A stretch of DNA of 15,300 nt from Deltaproteobacteria bacterium (GTDB lineage: Bacteria > UBA10199 > SBBF01): contig JACQOY010000029.1 in the NCBI GenBank assembly GCA_016207765.1, positions 1 to 15,300 on the forward strand, given 5' to 3'. A model generated the notes under the pieces. The model was not told the origin of the DNA. It worked only from the letters and a program-made list of their open reading frames with translations, and did not search any database. This document shows, one piece after another, positions 5,744 to 14,290 of this stretch. Every line of letters begins with the position of its first letter. The first letter of the stretch is position 1. Position numbers and translations under genes: made by a program.

Positions 5744-5781
5744 CACCCTAACAAAAACGAAGTAAATTCATATATTTAGAA

Positions 5782-5801
5782 CGTTTAGAAAACTCTAAAC
5801 G
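5782..5801. promoter_or_regulatory. Operator-like dyad upstream of the radical SAM gene
   Basis: CGTTTAGA-AAAC-TCTAAACG is a perfect 8-bp inverted repeat with a 4-base centre, 36 bases before the start codon. A further TTTAGA copy lies at 5775-5780. It sits downstream of, or at, the predicted transcription starts, a place from which a repressor could block expression. The GbsR/MarR-type protein encoded just upstream is the natural candidate to bind it (inference). Confidence 0.55.
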
Positions 5802-5837
5802 CTCATCAATCCGGACAATAAACACAAGGAGGATGCC

Positions 5838-7724
5838 ATGGGGAAAGCCCTAGAAACAACCTTAGCTAAAACAGCCAAAGCGGCATGGAGCGTGTTCCAA
5901 GCCGTGAATAAACGGATTCCGGAAGGGAAACCCTTTCAACCGGTATGGGCCGATCGTCCTCTTTTAAAAAGTTATGAAAAGGTAAAGCCCCCCCTTGGCT
6001 GGCCGCGTGAAACCGATTCTCTTTGCCCCGACTGTGTCAAGGAAACGCGGGCCAAAATCATCAATGGGGAAATCAGCGTTGATGTTCTTCGCAACGAAAA
6101 GCCGGCCGAAATCAAATCCAAAATTATCGAGCGGGACGGCAAGATCTGGATGGTGAAGGATTGCCTCAAACATGGTCATTACGAAGATGTCATGGCCATC
6201 GATCCAAAATTTTTGCAACGGATGGAAGACCTCTATCCGGGAAGTGATTTTTACGCCCCGCACAAAATCCGCGAGCATGGCAGTTCCTCCATTACTTACG
6301 GCCGCGGTTCCGTGATGACTATCGACCTGACCAATCGCTGTAACATGATGTGCGACCCCTGCTTCATGGATGCCAACCAGGTCGGCTATGTACACGAACT
6401 CAGCTTGGGCGAGGTGAAGAAAATACTGGATGATTCCATTTCGGTCAAACCGAGACGCCAGATGTCGATCCAGTTTTCCGGCGGGGAACCGACCATTTCG
6501 CCTCATTTTATCGAGTCCATCAAGTATGCCAAGGAAGTCGGCTACTTTTCAGTTCAATGTGCCACCAATGGAATCCGCTTTGCGGAGGATCCCGAGTTTG
6601 CAAAGAGGGCCTATGAAGCCGGTTTGCGGATCGCCTATCTCCAGTTTGACGGAGTCGGGAATGAAAACCATGAGCACCGCAAAATCGGAAACCTCTTCGA
6701 CATCAAGCTCCGGGCGATGGAAAATCTCTACAATGCCGGGATCGACATTGTGCTGGTTGTTACCATCGTCAATACGGTGAACGACCACCAGGTGGGGAGG
6801 ATCATCGAATTTGCCGTTCAGAACAGCGATAAAATCAGCTTTATTTCGTTTCAACCGGTATCGTTTACCGGACGCGACGAAGATATCACCCCGGAATTGC
6901 GCCATGCCCAGCGCTATACGCTGTCGCATCTGGCCCACGATGTGAAAAAACAGACCGGCCTCACCGAACCGCTTCGCGACTGGTTTCCGCTTTCAGCTGT
7001 TGCCCCGTTTTCCGATTTTACCGACATGATGAAGGGCCCTGACCAGGATTGGGGAACGCTGAAGTGCGGCTGTCATCCCAACTGCGGTGTCGGAACGGTT
7101 CTGTTAGTCAATAAGGAGACCAAAGAATTTGCTCCTCTGGGCGAAATGCTCGATATCGAGCAGTTTCTCAAAGATGTCACCGTTATCAACGACGCGGCCC
7201 GGGGCCCTAAATCGTCTAAAGCCCAGATGGCGATGGCCATTTTGAAGAATTACAATCCGGCCAAGGCGCCGAAAGGTTTCGAGCTCAAGGATCTCATTCA
7301 AAAGTTCGACAAACAAAGCGGGGGCTCGATGGGGGGGGAATACGGTGTCGGGGCTGAGCGCAAAAAAGACAAATGGCTTTTCATGTTCGTTGCCGGCATG
7401 TGGTTTCAGGATCTCTGGAACTACGATTTCCGCCGAACGGAACGCTGCATTATTCCCTACGGGACGCAGGAAGGGGAGATATCCTTCTGTGCCTACAACA
7501 CGGGCGTCGGCTGGCGTAACATTGTCGAAAACATGTACAAGGTGTCGAGTGTCGGGAAATGGTACAAAGAGAAGGGGCGGCATCCTGTTTATGCCGATGG
7601 CAAGCCGGTGGACCTGCCCAGTTTTGACAATACGCTCAAGGTGCCTGGGCTTCCCAGTTACGATGCCGCCGCCAAGGCCTATAGCCGAAAAGTAGCCGTT
7701 GAAAAAAAGGTCGTGAACGCCTAG
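5838..7724 (+). CDS. Radical SAM protein, MJ0619/Tes (tetraether lipid synthase)-like
   Basis: A 628-residue radical SAM enzyme resembling COG1964/MJ0619, the family containing archaeal tetraether lipid synthase Tes and bacterial membrane-spanning-lipid synthases. Features in order: a rubredoxin-like N-terminal metal site (Cys63-PD-Cys66, then Cys109-LK-His112-G); the radical SAM motif Cys168/Cys172/Cys175 in DLTNRCNMMCDPCFMDAN; the GGEPT SAM-binding loop (215-219); and candidate auxiliary-cluster cysteines at 410, 412, 416, 537 and 551. A start with AAGGAGG 5 bases upstream is convincing. Tes joins lipid tails of two membrane lipids by C-C bonds; here the neighbouring CDP-alcohol phosphatidyltransferase supports a lipid substrate. 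What this protein joins, or whether it is another COG1964 enzyme, cannot be decided from sequence alone. Confidence 0.72.
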   Translation: MGKALETTLAKTAKAAWSVFQAVNKRIPEGKPFQPVWADRPLLKSYEKVKPPLGWPRETDSLCPDCVKETRAKIINGEISVDVLRNEKPAEIKSKIIERDGKIWMVKDCLKHGHYEDVMAIDPKFLQRMEDLYPGSDFYAPHKIREHGSSSITYGRGSVMTIDLTNRCNMMCDPCFMDANQVGYVHELSLGEVKKILDDSISVKPRRQMSIQFSGGEPTISPHFIESIKYAKEVGYFSVQCATNGIRFAEDPEFAKRAYEAGLRIAYLQFDGVGNENHEHRKIGNLFDIKLRAMENLYNAGIDIVLVVTIVNTVNDHQVGRIIEFAVQNSDKISFISFQPVSFTGRDEDITPELRHAQRYTLSHLAHDVKKQTGLTEPLRDWFPLSAVAPFSDFTDMMKGPDQDWGTLKCGCHPNCGVGTVLLVNKETKEFAPLGEMLDIEQFLKDVTVINDAARGPKSSKAQMAMAILKNYNPAKAPKGFELKDLIQKFDKQSGGSMGGEYGVGAERKKDKWLFMFVAGMWFQDLWNYDFRRTERCIIPYGTQEGEISFCAYNTGVGWRNIVENMYKVSSVGKWYKEKGRHPVYADGKPVDLPSFDNTLKVPGLPSYDAAAKAYSRKVAVEKKVVNA

Positions 7725-7830
7725 TACTACGATAATTTAGTTTTTACTTAGCGAAGCGTTTGTAAAAACAATATTAATAAGTACTTGTGCCATTCAAAAA
7801 GAAAAAAAATTAAATGGTCAAGGTACTAGG
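7720..7830. repeat. Nested inverted repeats between radical SAM and phosphatidyltransferase genes
   Basis: The 118-base gap is bounded by perfect 8-bp inverted repeats, CCTAGTAC (7720-7727, overlapping the stop codon) and GTACTAGG (7823-7830). Inside are two hairpins. The first has perfect arms GTTTTTAC (7740-7747) and GTAAAAAC (7762-7769) around a loop containing GCGAAGC, known as an unusually stable DNA mini-hairpin. The second pairs 7781-7794 with 7813-7826 (GTAC, TTG/CAA and CCATT/AATGG blocks with small bulges) around an A-rich loop. The whole is AT-rich compared with flanking genes. It could be a small non-autonomous element or a processing/attenuation site; no U-tract typical of an intrinsic terminator follows. 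Confidence 0.6.
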
Positions 7831-7842
7831 GTCGTTGCCTCG

Positions 7843-8616
7843 ATGAATTTCAATTCCATCTGGATCTCTCTGGGGCCTCTCATCGGTTTTAATGTCCTCC
7901 TTTTAAGCACTGTCCTTGTTTTTCGTCCCGTCTACCGAAAAAGAGACCGTCTCAAAGAAGTTGAAGAACGCCCTGCTTCCAGGTTGTTGAACCGTTGGAT
8001 GAGGGAATACTGGCTTTGGCTGACCGATCCCTTTGTCCGCCTTTTTGTCCGCCTTGGCATTTCGCCCAATACACTGACAACCATCGGTGTTGTTATTGGT
8101 TTTATATCGGGTTATTTTTTCTGGAAAGGGCACTTTGGTTTGGGGGGTTGGCTCATGATCTTTGGAGCGACCTTCGATACTTTTGACGGCCGGGTCGCCA
8201 GGGCCACAAACCGTGAAAGCAAATCGGGGGCTTATTACGATTCGGTGATGGACCGGATTTCCGAAGGGACGGTGTTTATCGGCTTGGCGCTTTATTATCA
8301 CAATCACTGGGCCCTCTGGATTGTGCTGGCGGGGCTTCTTGGCGCTTTTATGGTCAGTTACACGCGGGCCAAGGGGGATTCGAACGGCATCAGTTACGAG
8401 GGGGGTTCCATGCAACGGCCGGAACGGATCGTTTATCTCGGCGTCGGCGCCATTTTTGCCCCGGTGTTCGGGCATTTTCTCAAGTTTCTTTCACCCAATA
8501 TCAACGATTATCTCTATCTTCTTCCTCTTGGGTTTGTCACCCTTATGTGCTGGAGCACCTCGTTTAATCGGATACATACCGTGATGAAACGCCTCGACGA
8601 AAAATCGGGAGGCTGA
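7843..8616 (+). CDS. CDP-alcohol phosphatidyltransferase family protein
   Basis: A 257-residue integral membrane enzyme that swaps the CMP of a CDP-activated lipid for an alcohol head group. The family signature DG-x2-AR-x8-G-x3-D-x3-D is complete: Asp112, Asp115-Gly116, Ala119-Arg120, Gly129, Asp133 and Asp137. These aspartates bind the divalent metals. It has an N-terminal hydrophobic segment (about 7-28), an amphipathic linker, and several further membrane segments (about 76-95, 100-112, 141-168, 195-215, 220-240). The head-group acceptor (glycerol phosphate, inositol phosphate, serine or other) cannot be told. The ATG at 7843 has no good Shine-Dalgarno. Lying next to the Tes-like gene on the same strand, it may supply phospholipid for that enzyme; this is inferred. 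Confidence 0.9.
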   Translation: MNFNSIWISLGPLIGFNVLLLSTVLVFRPVYRKRDRLKEVEERPASRLLNRWMREYWLWLTDPFVRLFVRLGISPNTLTTIGVVIGFISGYFFWKGHFGLGGWLMIFGATFDTFDGRVARATNRESKSGAYYDSVMDRISEGTVFIGLALYYHNHWALWIVLAGLLGAFMVSYTRAKGDSNGISYEGGSMQRPERIVYLGVGAIFAPVFGHFLKFLSPNINDYLYLLPLGFVTLMCWSTSFNRIHTVMKRLDEKSGG

Positions 8617-8629
8617 TAGTTTCTCTTTC

Positions 8630-10636
8630 ATGAATGGTTTAAACCGGCTCGGCCGCGAAAAAAGCCCCTATCTTTTGCAACATAAGAACAATCCGGTGCA
8701 TTGGTATGCTTGGGGGGATGAGGCTTTTGAGGCGGCTCGGGAGCAAAACAAGCTTATCTTCCTTTCCATCGGCTATTCCACCTGCCATTGGTGTCATGTG
8801 ATGGAACATGATTCATTTGAAAAAGAGGAGGTGGCCGATCTCCTCAACAAACATTTCATCAGTATCAAGGTTGACCGGGAAGAGCGGCCGGACCTCGACC
8901 AAATCTACATGGAAGCGGTGATGGGAATGACCGGAAGCGGGGGGTGGCCGATGTCTGTCTTTCTGACTCCCGATCTGAAACCGTTCTACGGCGGAACCTT
9001 TTTCTGGCGGCCGCAGTTTCTTCAGCTTCTGGCCGGACTTCAGAAGATGTGGGAGACCGATCCGGAAAAAATTCGAACCTCCGGCAGGGAAATCGCCGAT
9101 TATCTGTCTGACAAACCAAAACGGGCCCTTCAGGGAAAACTGGGGGAAAATACGCTCCGCCAGGCCTTCTCCCTTTATTCCACGAGCATTGACGGCGTGT
9201 ACGGAGGATTCGGGCATGCACCGAAGTTTCCGCGATCGACCGATCTTTCCCTCTTATTGCGCATTCATCGCAGAACCGGGAGCACCGAAGCCTTGGCGAT
9301 GGTGGAAGTGACTCTCGATAATATGGCGCGAGGCGGAATCTATGACCATTTGGGGGGCGGGTTTCATCGTTATTCCACCGACGCCGAATGGCTTACTCCC
9401 CATTTCGAAAAAATGCTCTATGACAACGCCCTTTTGGCTTGGACCTATCTGGAGGCTTATCAGGTAACACAGAAGCCGATGTATGCCTCCGTTGCCCGTG
9501 AGACGCTCGATTATATCTTGCGTGATATGACCAGCCCTGATGGAGGGTTCTATTCCGCCGAGGATGCCGACAGCGAAGGGGTGGAGGGAAAATTTTATTG
9601 CTGGATGGAAGATGAACTGGAGAAAGTCCTGACACCGGAGGAATTCGAAAAGATTAAAAATATCTATGGCGTCTCCCATGACGGAAACTTTGAACACGGG
9701 ATGAATATCCTTCATCTCTTAAGAAAATATGACTGGCCGGTCAAAGACGATCCTTTGATCAAGAGCGCCCATCGAAAGCTTTTCGATATCCGGGAAAAAA
9801 GAATCCATCCGCTGAAAGACGACAAAATTTTGACCGACTTAAACGGCCTGATGATTTTTTCGCAGGCCTTGGGGTATCAGGTTTTGGGCGATGAAAAATA
9901 CCTGAAAGCGGCGCAGGGTGCGGCGCGGTTTATTGGGAAAAAACTCTACCGTAACGGGGCCCTGTTGCATCGCTATCGGGACGGAGAGGCGGGCATCAAC
10001 GGCTTTGTGAACGACTATGCCTTTTTCATCCACGGGTTGATTGGTTTATTTGAATCTGATTTTGACCCGAAATGGCTCTTGTTGGCGGAAGAGCTCCAAG
10101 GGAAACAGGATGAGCTGTTTTGGGATTCCAGGGAAGGGGGTTATTTTTTCACCGCCGCAAACCAAGCCGATCTGATTGTCCGGAAAAAAGAGATGCACGA
10201 CGGGGCCTGCCCCTCCGGAAACTCCGTGTCGGCCCTGAACCTGCTGAGGTTCTCGGGCCTTACATTTAACACGGGGTACTGGGACAAGGGGGAGGGGATT
10301 TTTGCGGCCCTGGCGGGGGATGTGGGGCGGTATCCGGCCGGTTATTCAATGACGCTGATTGCGCTGGATTACCTGCTGGATGCCTCCAAAGAAATAGCAA
10401 TTATCGGGCCTTCGTCTCGCGAGGCGATGGCTTATCTCTACAGGACGTTTTTGCCCAATAAAGTTCTCGCGATGTCGGTGGGTCCGGTAAACGACATTCC
10501 CCTCTTGAAGGGGCGCGAGGCGATTGACGGCAAAGCGACTTTTTATGTTTGTGAAAATCAAACGTGCCGGCTCCCCACAAACGATATTGAAGCGGCCAAA
10601 AAAATCATTTTAGATTTCAAGAAGTACGATCTCTAG
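8630..10636 (+). CDS. YyaL/SPATA20-type thioredoxin-domain protein (COG1331)
   Basis: A 668-residue cytosolic-looking protein with two parts. The N-terminal DUF255 thioredoxin-like domain contains the family hallmark [18 protein letters not shown], the Cys52-His-Trp-Cys55 pair ([14 protein letters not shown]), [15 protein letters not shown] and [22 protein letters not shown]. The C-terminal ~450 residues form an (alpha/alpha)6 barrel related to N-acylglucosamine 2-epimerases, with repeated [17 protein letters not shown] and [17 protein letters not shown] motifs. The combination is conserved from bacteria to human SPATA20; its reaction is not known. Length is normal. The ATG at 8630 gives the canonical N-terminus but lacks a strong ribosome binding site. 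It is 13 bases after the phosphatidyltransferase, hence probably the same transcript. It converges with metH, only 15 bases apart, without visible terminator. Confidence 0.93.
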   Translation: MNGLNRLGREKSPYLLQHKNNPVHWYAWGDEAFEAAREQNKLIFLSIGYSTCHWCHVMEHDSFEKEEVADLLNKHFISIKVDREERPDLDQIYMEAVMGMTGSGGWPMSVFLTPDLKPFYGGTFFWRPQFLQLLAGLQKMWETDPEKIRTSGREIADYLSDKPKRALQGKLGENTLRQAFSLYSTSIDGVYGGFGHAPKFPRSTDLSLLLRIHRRTGSTEALAMVEVTLDNMARGGIYDHLGGGFHRYSTDAEWLTPHFEKMLYDNALLAWTYLEAYQVTQKPMYASVARETLDYILRDMTSPDGGFYSAEDADSEGVEGKFYCWMEDELEKVLTPEEFEKIKNIYGVSHDGNFEHGMNILHLLRKYDWPVKDDPLIKSAHRKLFDIREKRIHPLKDDKILTDLNGLMIFSQALGYQVLGDEKYLKAAQGAARFIGKKLYRNGALLHRYRDGEAGINGFVNDYAFFIHGLIGLFESDFDPKWLLLAEELQGKQDELFWDSREGGYFFTAANQADLIVRKKEMHDGACPSGNSVSALNLLRFSGLTFNTGYWDKGEGIFAALAGDVGRYPAGYSMTLIALDYLLDASKEIAIIGPSSREAMAYLYRTFLPNKVLAMSVGPVNDIPLLKGREAIDGKATFYVCENQTCRLPTNDIEAAKKIILDFKKYDL

Positions 10637-10651
10637 TCTCCCCCCCTTTAT

Positions 10652-13600
10652 TTATTCCCTCTTGTCATCACCGGCTGATTCTCCCACACCAAAGTAAATA
10701 CAGTCGGGATGATGAAAGACAATTGCCGAAACGCTGGCGTCGGGGTCCATCATGAATCCTTCCGTCAGTTGGATGCCTATTTTGTCCGGCTGGATCAATT
10801 TCCAGATTCCCGTTTGATCCTCCAGATTGGGACAGGCGGGGTAACCGAAACTGTAGCGCTTGCCGCGGTATTTGGCGGTGAAGCGATCCTTCATGGTCAT
10901 CTCCTTTGGGTCGGGAAAGCCCCAGTCCTCGCGGATCCGTCGATGGAGCCATTCGGCGCACCCCTCGGCCGTCTCGAGGGCTAGGATGTTCAAGGTATGG
11001 GATTTGAGATAGTCCCCCTTGTTTTTCCATTCCTCCGCGATTTCGCGGATTCCGAAACCGGCGCTGACGGCAAACAAGACGACATGGTCCCTGAAGACAC
11101 CCCTCTCCCTGACCCTCTCCCCCAAGGGGAGAGGGGAATTATTTCCCCCCCCTCCCTTGAGGGGAGGGGGTTGGGGGGAGGGTGGCAAGATAAAATCGCT
11201 AAGACAAAGGCCGTCCTCTTTTCGCTGACGGTGAAAATGGAAGGTGTGTACCGGTTTTTTGCCGTTGGGGTCGAAAAGATGAATCGAATTCCCATCGCCC
11301 TCCGCCTCAAAAAACTGCCAGACCGATTTTACTTTCATGAATTTGAGCGCTTCCTCTTTTACTTTTTCAACTTGTTCGTCCAAAGCGATTGCCTTTGGGT
11401 CGCGATCGGCCAGTTTGTTTTCGAAATTTCCCTTGAAGCCCAAGTGGCGGACATAGAGCATCAGGGGATTGATGTAGCCCCAGAGTTCTTTGAGTTGGGG
11501 GACATCCCGGACTTTTCGATCCAGATAAGGGGCCGGGGGGGTCGGGATGTCGAGGCGGACTTTTTTGCTTCGGATGGTGGATTCGGGGGAGAGGGGGCCA
11601 CCGGAGGGGGCCATCCCTACCGGTTCCGCCATTTGTTTGCGGTACTCCTCCTCCAATTCCTTTTTCATCGTCGGATCCCGCAATTTATTGGCCAAGGCAA
11701 GACCGGTCATGGCATCTTTCGAGTATAGAACCAGCTGTGTGTAGCTTGGGGCGATTTTTTTGCGGGTGAACTGATCCGAAAGGGCGGCGCCGCCGACAAG
11801 AATCGGGATTTGAATGCCGGCCTCCTTCAAATCGCCCGCAGTAATGGTCATTTGCTGGGCCGATTTGACGAGCAGGCCCGAGAGGCCGATGATATCGGGC
11901 TTGTGCTCATGATAGGCCTTGATGAGCTCCTCGGGAGGGACCTTGATCCCGAGATTGATCACTTCGTAACCGTTGTTTTTTAAGATGATCTCAACCAGAT
12001 TCTTGCCGATGTCATGGACGTCCCCTTTTACGGTCGCCAAAAGGATCTTCCCTTTGGTGGTCACCTCCGATTTTTCCATGAATTGTTCCAAATGGCCCAC
12101 CGCCGCCTTCATCGCCTCGGCCGATTGAAGCACCTCGGCCACAATCAGTTCATTGTTGTTGAAGAGACGTCCCACCTCGCTCATTCCAGCCATCAGGGGG
12201 CCGTTAATGATGGCGAGCGGCTTCGCGCCTTCTTTTAATTTCAGATCCAGATCGGCGATGAGGCCGTCTTTGGTTCCCTGGATGATGTATTGGGCGAGGC
12301 GTTCGTCCAGCGGCAGTTCCGCTGTGGGTTTTTTTTCTTTTTTAGCGGCGCCACGATAAAATTCGGTGATGACGGTAATGTTGGTTTTATTGACAGCTAT
12401 TTTTTGTTCCCTTGTCTGTTTGCGCCAATCGGCAGGCATGGTCGGATCGGACGATCGATTAAGCAACAAGTCCTCGGCCAATTTGTGTTCCTTTTCGGGA
12501 ATGGAGGCGTATCGCTCCAACTTTTCGGCATTCACAATCGCCAGATCGAGCCCGGCCTTGGTGCACTCATAAAGAAATATCGAGTTCACCACCTCCCGGG
12601 CCGCCGGGGGGAGGCCAAACGAGACATTCGAGATGCCCAGTATCGTACGACAGTTTGGAAAGTTTTGCCGGATGAGCCGGATTCCCTCGATAGTCTCCAC
12701 AGCGCCGCCGATGTAATTTGCATCACCAGTCGCACAGGGAAAGACGAGCGGGTCAAAAATAATATCGGTTTCAGGTACGCCATATTTCTTTGTCAGCAGG
12801 TCATAAGAACGTTCGGCAATCGCCAATTTTCGTTCGCGCGTGAAGGCCTGAGCTTGGACCGGATCTTCATCGATACAACCAACCACCACTGCCGCTCCAT
12901 ACTTTTTTATTAAAGGCACAACGTGCCCGAACTTTTCCTCTCCATCTTCCAGATTGATGGAATTGATGATTGATTTTCCCTGACAATAGGTGAGCGCCTT
13001 TTCAACCGCCTCCGGATGGGTCGTGTCGATCATGATCGGCGCCTTGATCTTGCGGATCAGTTTTTCGTAAAAGGGTTCGATGTCTGGCAGTTCATCGCGG
13101 TCTGTGCTTTGGAGACAGACATCGACCACTTGGGCGCCGTTTTTGACCTGCCGCCTGGCGATATCGGTGGCTTCGTCCCATTTTTCGCCATTCACCAAAT
13201 CTTTGAAAAGGCGCGATCCGATAACGTTCGTTCGCTCGCCGACGAGCAGAGGCCGATTGTCCGCGGTGGCCTCGACTAGTTCGATACCGGAGAAGAAGAC
13301 ACGGTTTTTGGAACCATGCGGCGAGCGGCGTGGTTTTTTCCCCTCGGTCATCTGCGCGATGGCGCGAATGTGATTGTGTGTGGTTCCACAGCAGCCGCCG
13401 ACGATGTTGATCCATCCGTTGTCAATGAATCGCTCCAACTGCCTGGCCAGCGATTCCGGTGTTTCGAGGTATTTACCGTCTTCGTTGGGGAGGCCTGCGT
13501 TGGGATAACAGGAGACAGCCGGATCGGCCAGCTCATGGATCGTCCTGATATGGTCGGTCATGAATTCGGGTCCGGTGGCGCAGTTTAGACCGATGGCCAG

Positions 13601-14290
13601 GAGATCAACGTGAGAAAGCGAAACCACAAAAGCGTCGGCCGCCTGACCGGCAAGCATGGTTCCCATCGGTTCGATGGTTCCGGAGATGATCAAGGGGACT
13701 TTTTTGTCCGATTCCTGAAAGGCCTGATGAATGCCGATGACGCCCGCCTTGATATTTCGGGTGTCTTGGCAGGTTTCCAGAAGGAAGAGATCGACACCGC
13801 CGTCCAACAGGCCTAAGGCCTGTTTTTTAAAGTGATCAATGAGTGCTTCAAAGGTCACTCCTCCCGTGACGGTGATGGCCTTCGTCGTGGGGCCCATCGA
13901 GCCGGCGACAAAACGGGGTTTCTTCAGTGTTGAGAATTCCATTGCCGCCTTTCGGGCCAGTTCGGCGGCGGTTTTGTTGATCAGATGGGTTTTATCCTGA
14001 AGACCGTATTCCGCCAAGACCAACGGGGTGGCGCCGAAGGTGTCTGTTTCGACGATATCTGAACCGGCTTCAAAGTATTTCCGGTGGATGTCGAGAATCA
14101 CATCCGGGCGGGTGAGGACCAGGTTTTCGTTGCACCCTTCGAGGGAGGAACCCCCGAAATCGTCCGCGGTCAAATTTTGTCTCTGAAGCATCGTCCCCAT
14201 CGCCCCATCAAGGACCAAGACCCGCTCTTTAAGGAGATCCCTAAGATCATTGATTGTGGAAGAGACAGCGCCGCGGGTTTTTTTTATCAT
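10652..14290 (-). CDS. metH: Cobalamin-dependent methionine synthase
   Basis: A ~1212-residue modular enzyme that moves the methyl group of 5-methyl-tetrahydrofolate via cobalamin to homocysteine. Domains in order: homocysteine-binding barrel with zinc ligands Cys237 (GLNC) and Cys300-Cys301 (GGCCGTTHNH); pteroate-binding barrel starting near GERTNVIGS; cobalamin cap and Rossmann domain with DVHDIGKN, where His759 is the cobalt ligand; and the C-terminal S-adenosylmethionine reactivation domain with RGKRYSFGYPACP. I choose the ATG at 14290: it overlaps the preceding stop as ATGA, whereas the GTG at 14299 adds 3 residues. Residues about 1036-1066 are an extra proline/glycine-rich segment encoded by an inserted repeat (see 11099-11185). 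Being last in the operon, it has no own promoter visible. Confidence 0.96.
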   Translation of the reverse strand: MIKKTRGAVSSTINDLRDLLKERVLVLDGAMGTMLQRQNLTADDFGGSSLEGCNENLVLTRPDVILDIHRKYFEAGSDIVETDTFGATPLVLAEYGLQDKTHLINKTAAELARKAAMEFSTLKKPRFVAGSMGPTTKAITVTGGVTFEALIDHFKKQALGLLDGGVDLFLLETCQDTRNIKAGVIGIHQAFQESDKKVPLIISGTIEPMGTMLAGQAADAFVVSLSHVDLLAIGLNCATGPEFMTDHIRTIHELADPAVSCYPNAGLPNEDGKYLETPESLARQLERFIDNGWINIVGGCCGTTHNHIRAIAQMTEGKKPRRSPHGSKNRVFFSGIELVEATADNRPLLVGERTNVIGSRLFKDLVNGEKWDEATDIARRQVKNGAQVVDVCLQSTDRDELPDIEPFYEKLIRKIKAPIMIDTTHPEAVEKALTYCQGKSIINSINLEDGEEKFGHVVPLIKKYGAAVVVGCIDEDPVQAQAFTRERKLAIAERSYDLLTKKYGVPETDIIFDPLVFPCATGDANYIGGAVETIEGIRLIRQNFPNCRTILGISNVSFGLPPAAREVVNSIFLYECTKAGLDLAIVNAEKLERYASIPEKEHKLAEDLLLNRSSDPTMPADWRKQTREQKIAVNKTNITVITEFYRGAAKKEKKPTAELPLDERLAQYIIQGTKDGLIADLDLKLKEGAKPLAIINGPLMAGMSEVGRLFNNNELIVAEVLQSAEAMKAAVGHLEQFMEKSEVTTKGKILLATVKGDVHDIGKNLVEIILKNNGYEVINLGIKVPPEELIKAYHEHKPDIIGLSGLLVKSAQQMTITAGDLKEAGIQIPILVGGAALSDQFTRKKIAPSYTQLVLYSKDAMTGLALANKLRDPTMKKELEEEYRKQMAEPVGMAPSGGPLSPESTIRSKKVRLDIPTPPAPYLDRKVRDVPQLKELWGYINPLMLYVRHLGFKGNFENKLADRDPKAIALDEQVEKVKEEALKFMKVKSVWQFFEAEGDGNSIHLFDPNGKKPVHTFHFHRQRKEDGLCLSDFILPPSPQPPPLKGGGGNNSPLPLGERVRERGVFRDHVVLFAVSAGFGIREIAEEWKNKGDYLKSHTLNILALETAEGCAEWLHRRIREDWGFPDPKEMTMKDRFTAKYRGKRYSFGYPACPNLEDQTGIWKLIQPDKIGIQLTEGFMMDPDASVSAIVFHHPDCIYFGVGESAGDDKRE
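11099..11185. repeat. G/C-rich palindromic repeat inserted in frame in metH
   Basis: Two adjacent hairpins stand out from the metH coding sequence. CCCTCTCCCC (11113-11122) pairs with GGGGAGAGGG (11126-11135), and CCCCCTCCC (11148-11156) with GGGAGGGGG (11162-11170); short C-rich and G-rich flanks extend the symmetry. On the metH strand it encodes the peptide PPLKGGGG...SPLPLGERVRERG, a translated-repeat signature found, to my knowledge, in many unrelated proteins and intergenic regions of diverse bacteria. It lies between the conserved CLSDF and DHVVLFAVSAG parts of the reactivation domain and keeps the frame. Exact ends are uncertain by a few bases. Confidence 0.8.

Noticed and set aside
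5453..5746. 97-codon minus-strand frame over the regulator end and hairpin
   Set aside because: Antisense to the regulator's C-terminus and composed mainly of the repeat; no supporting signals.
5564..5779. 71-codon frame across the long hairpin
   Set aside because: It merely runs through both arms of the inverted repeat; no ribosome binding site and no family resemblance. The hairpin explains the sequence better.
11099..11185. CRISPR-like or tandem repeat array
   Set aside because: There are just two different palindromes, no regularly spaced identical repeats with unique spacers, and the frame of metH runs through them.
10997..11728. 243-codon plus-strand frame opposite metH
   Set aside because: It is antisense to conserved MetH domains and owes part of its length to the G/C-rich repeat.
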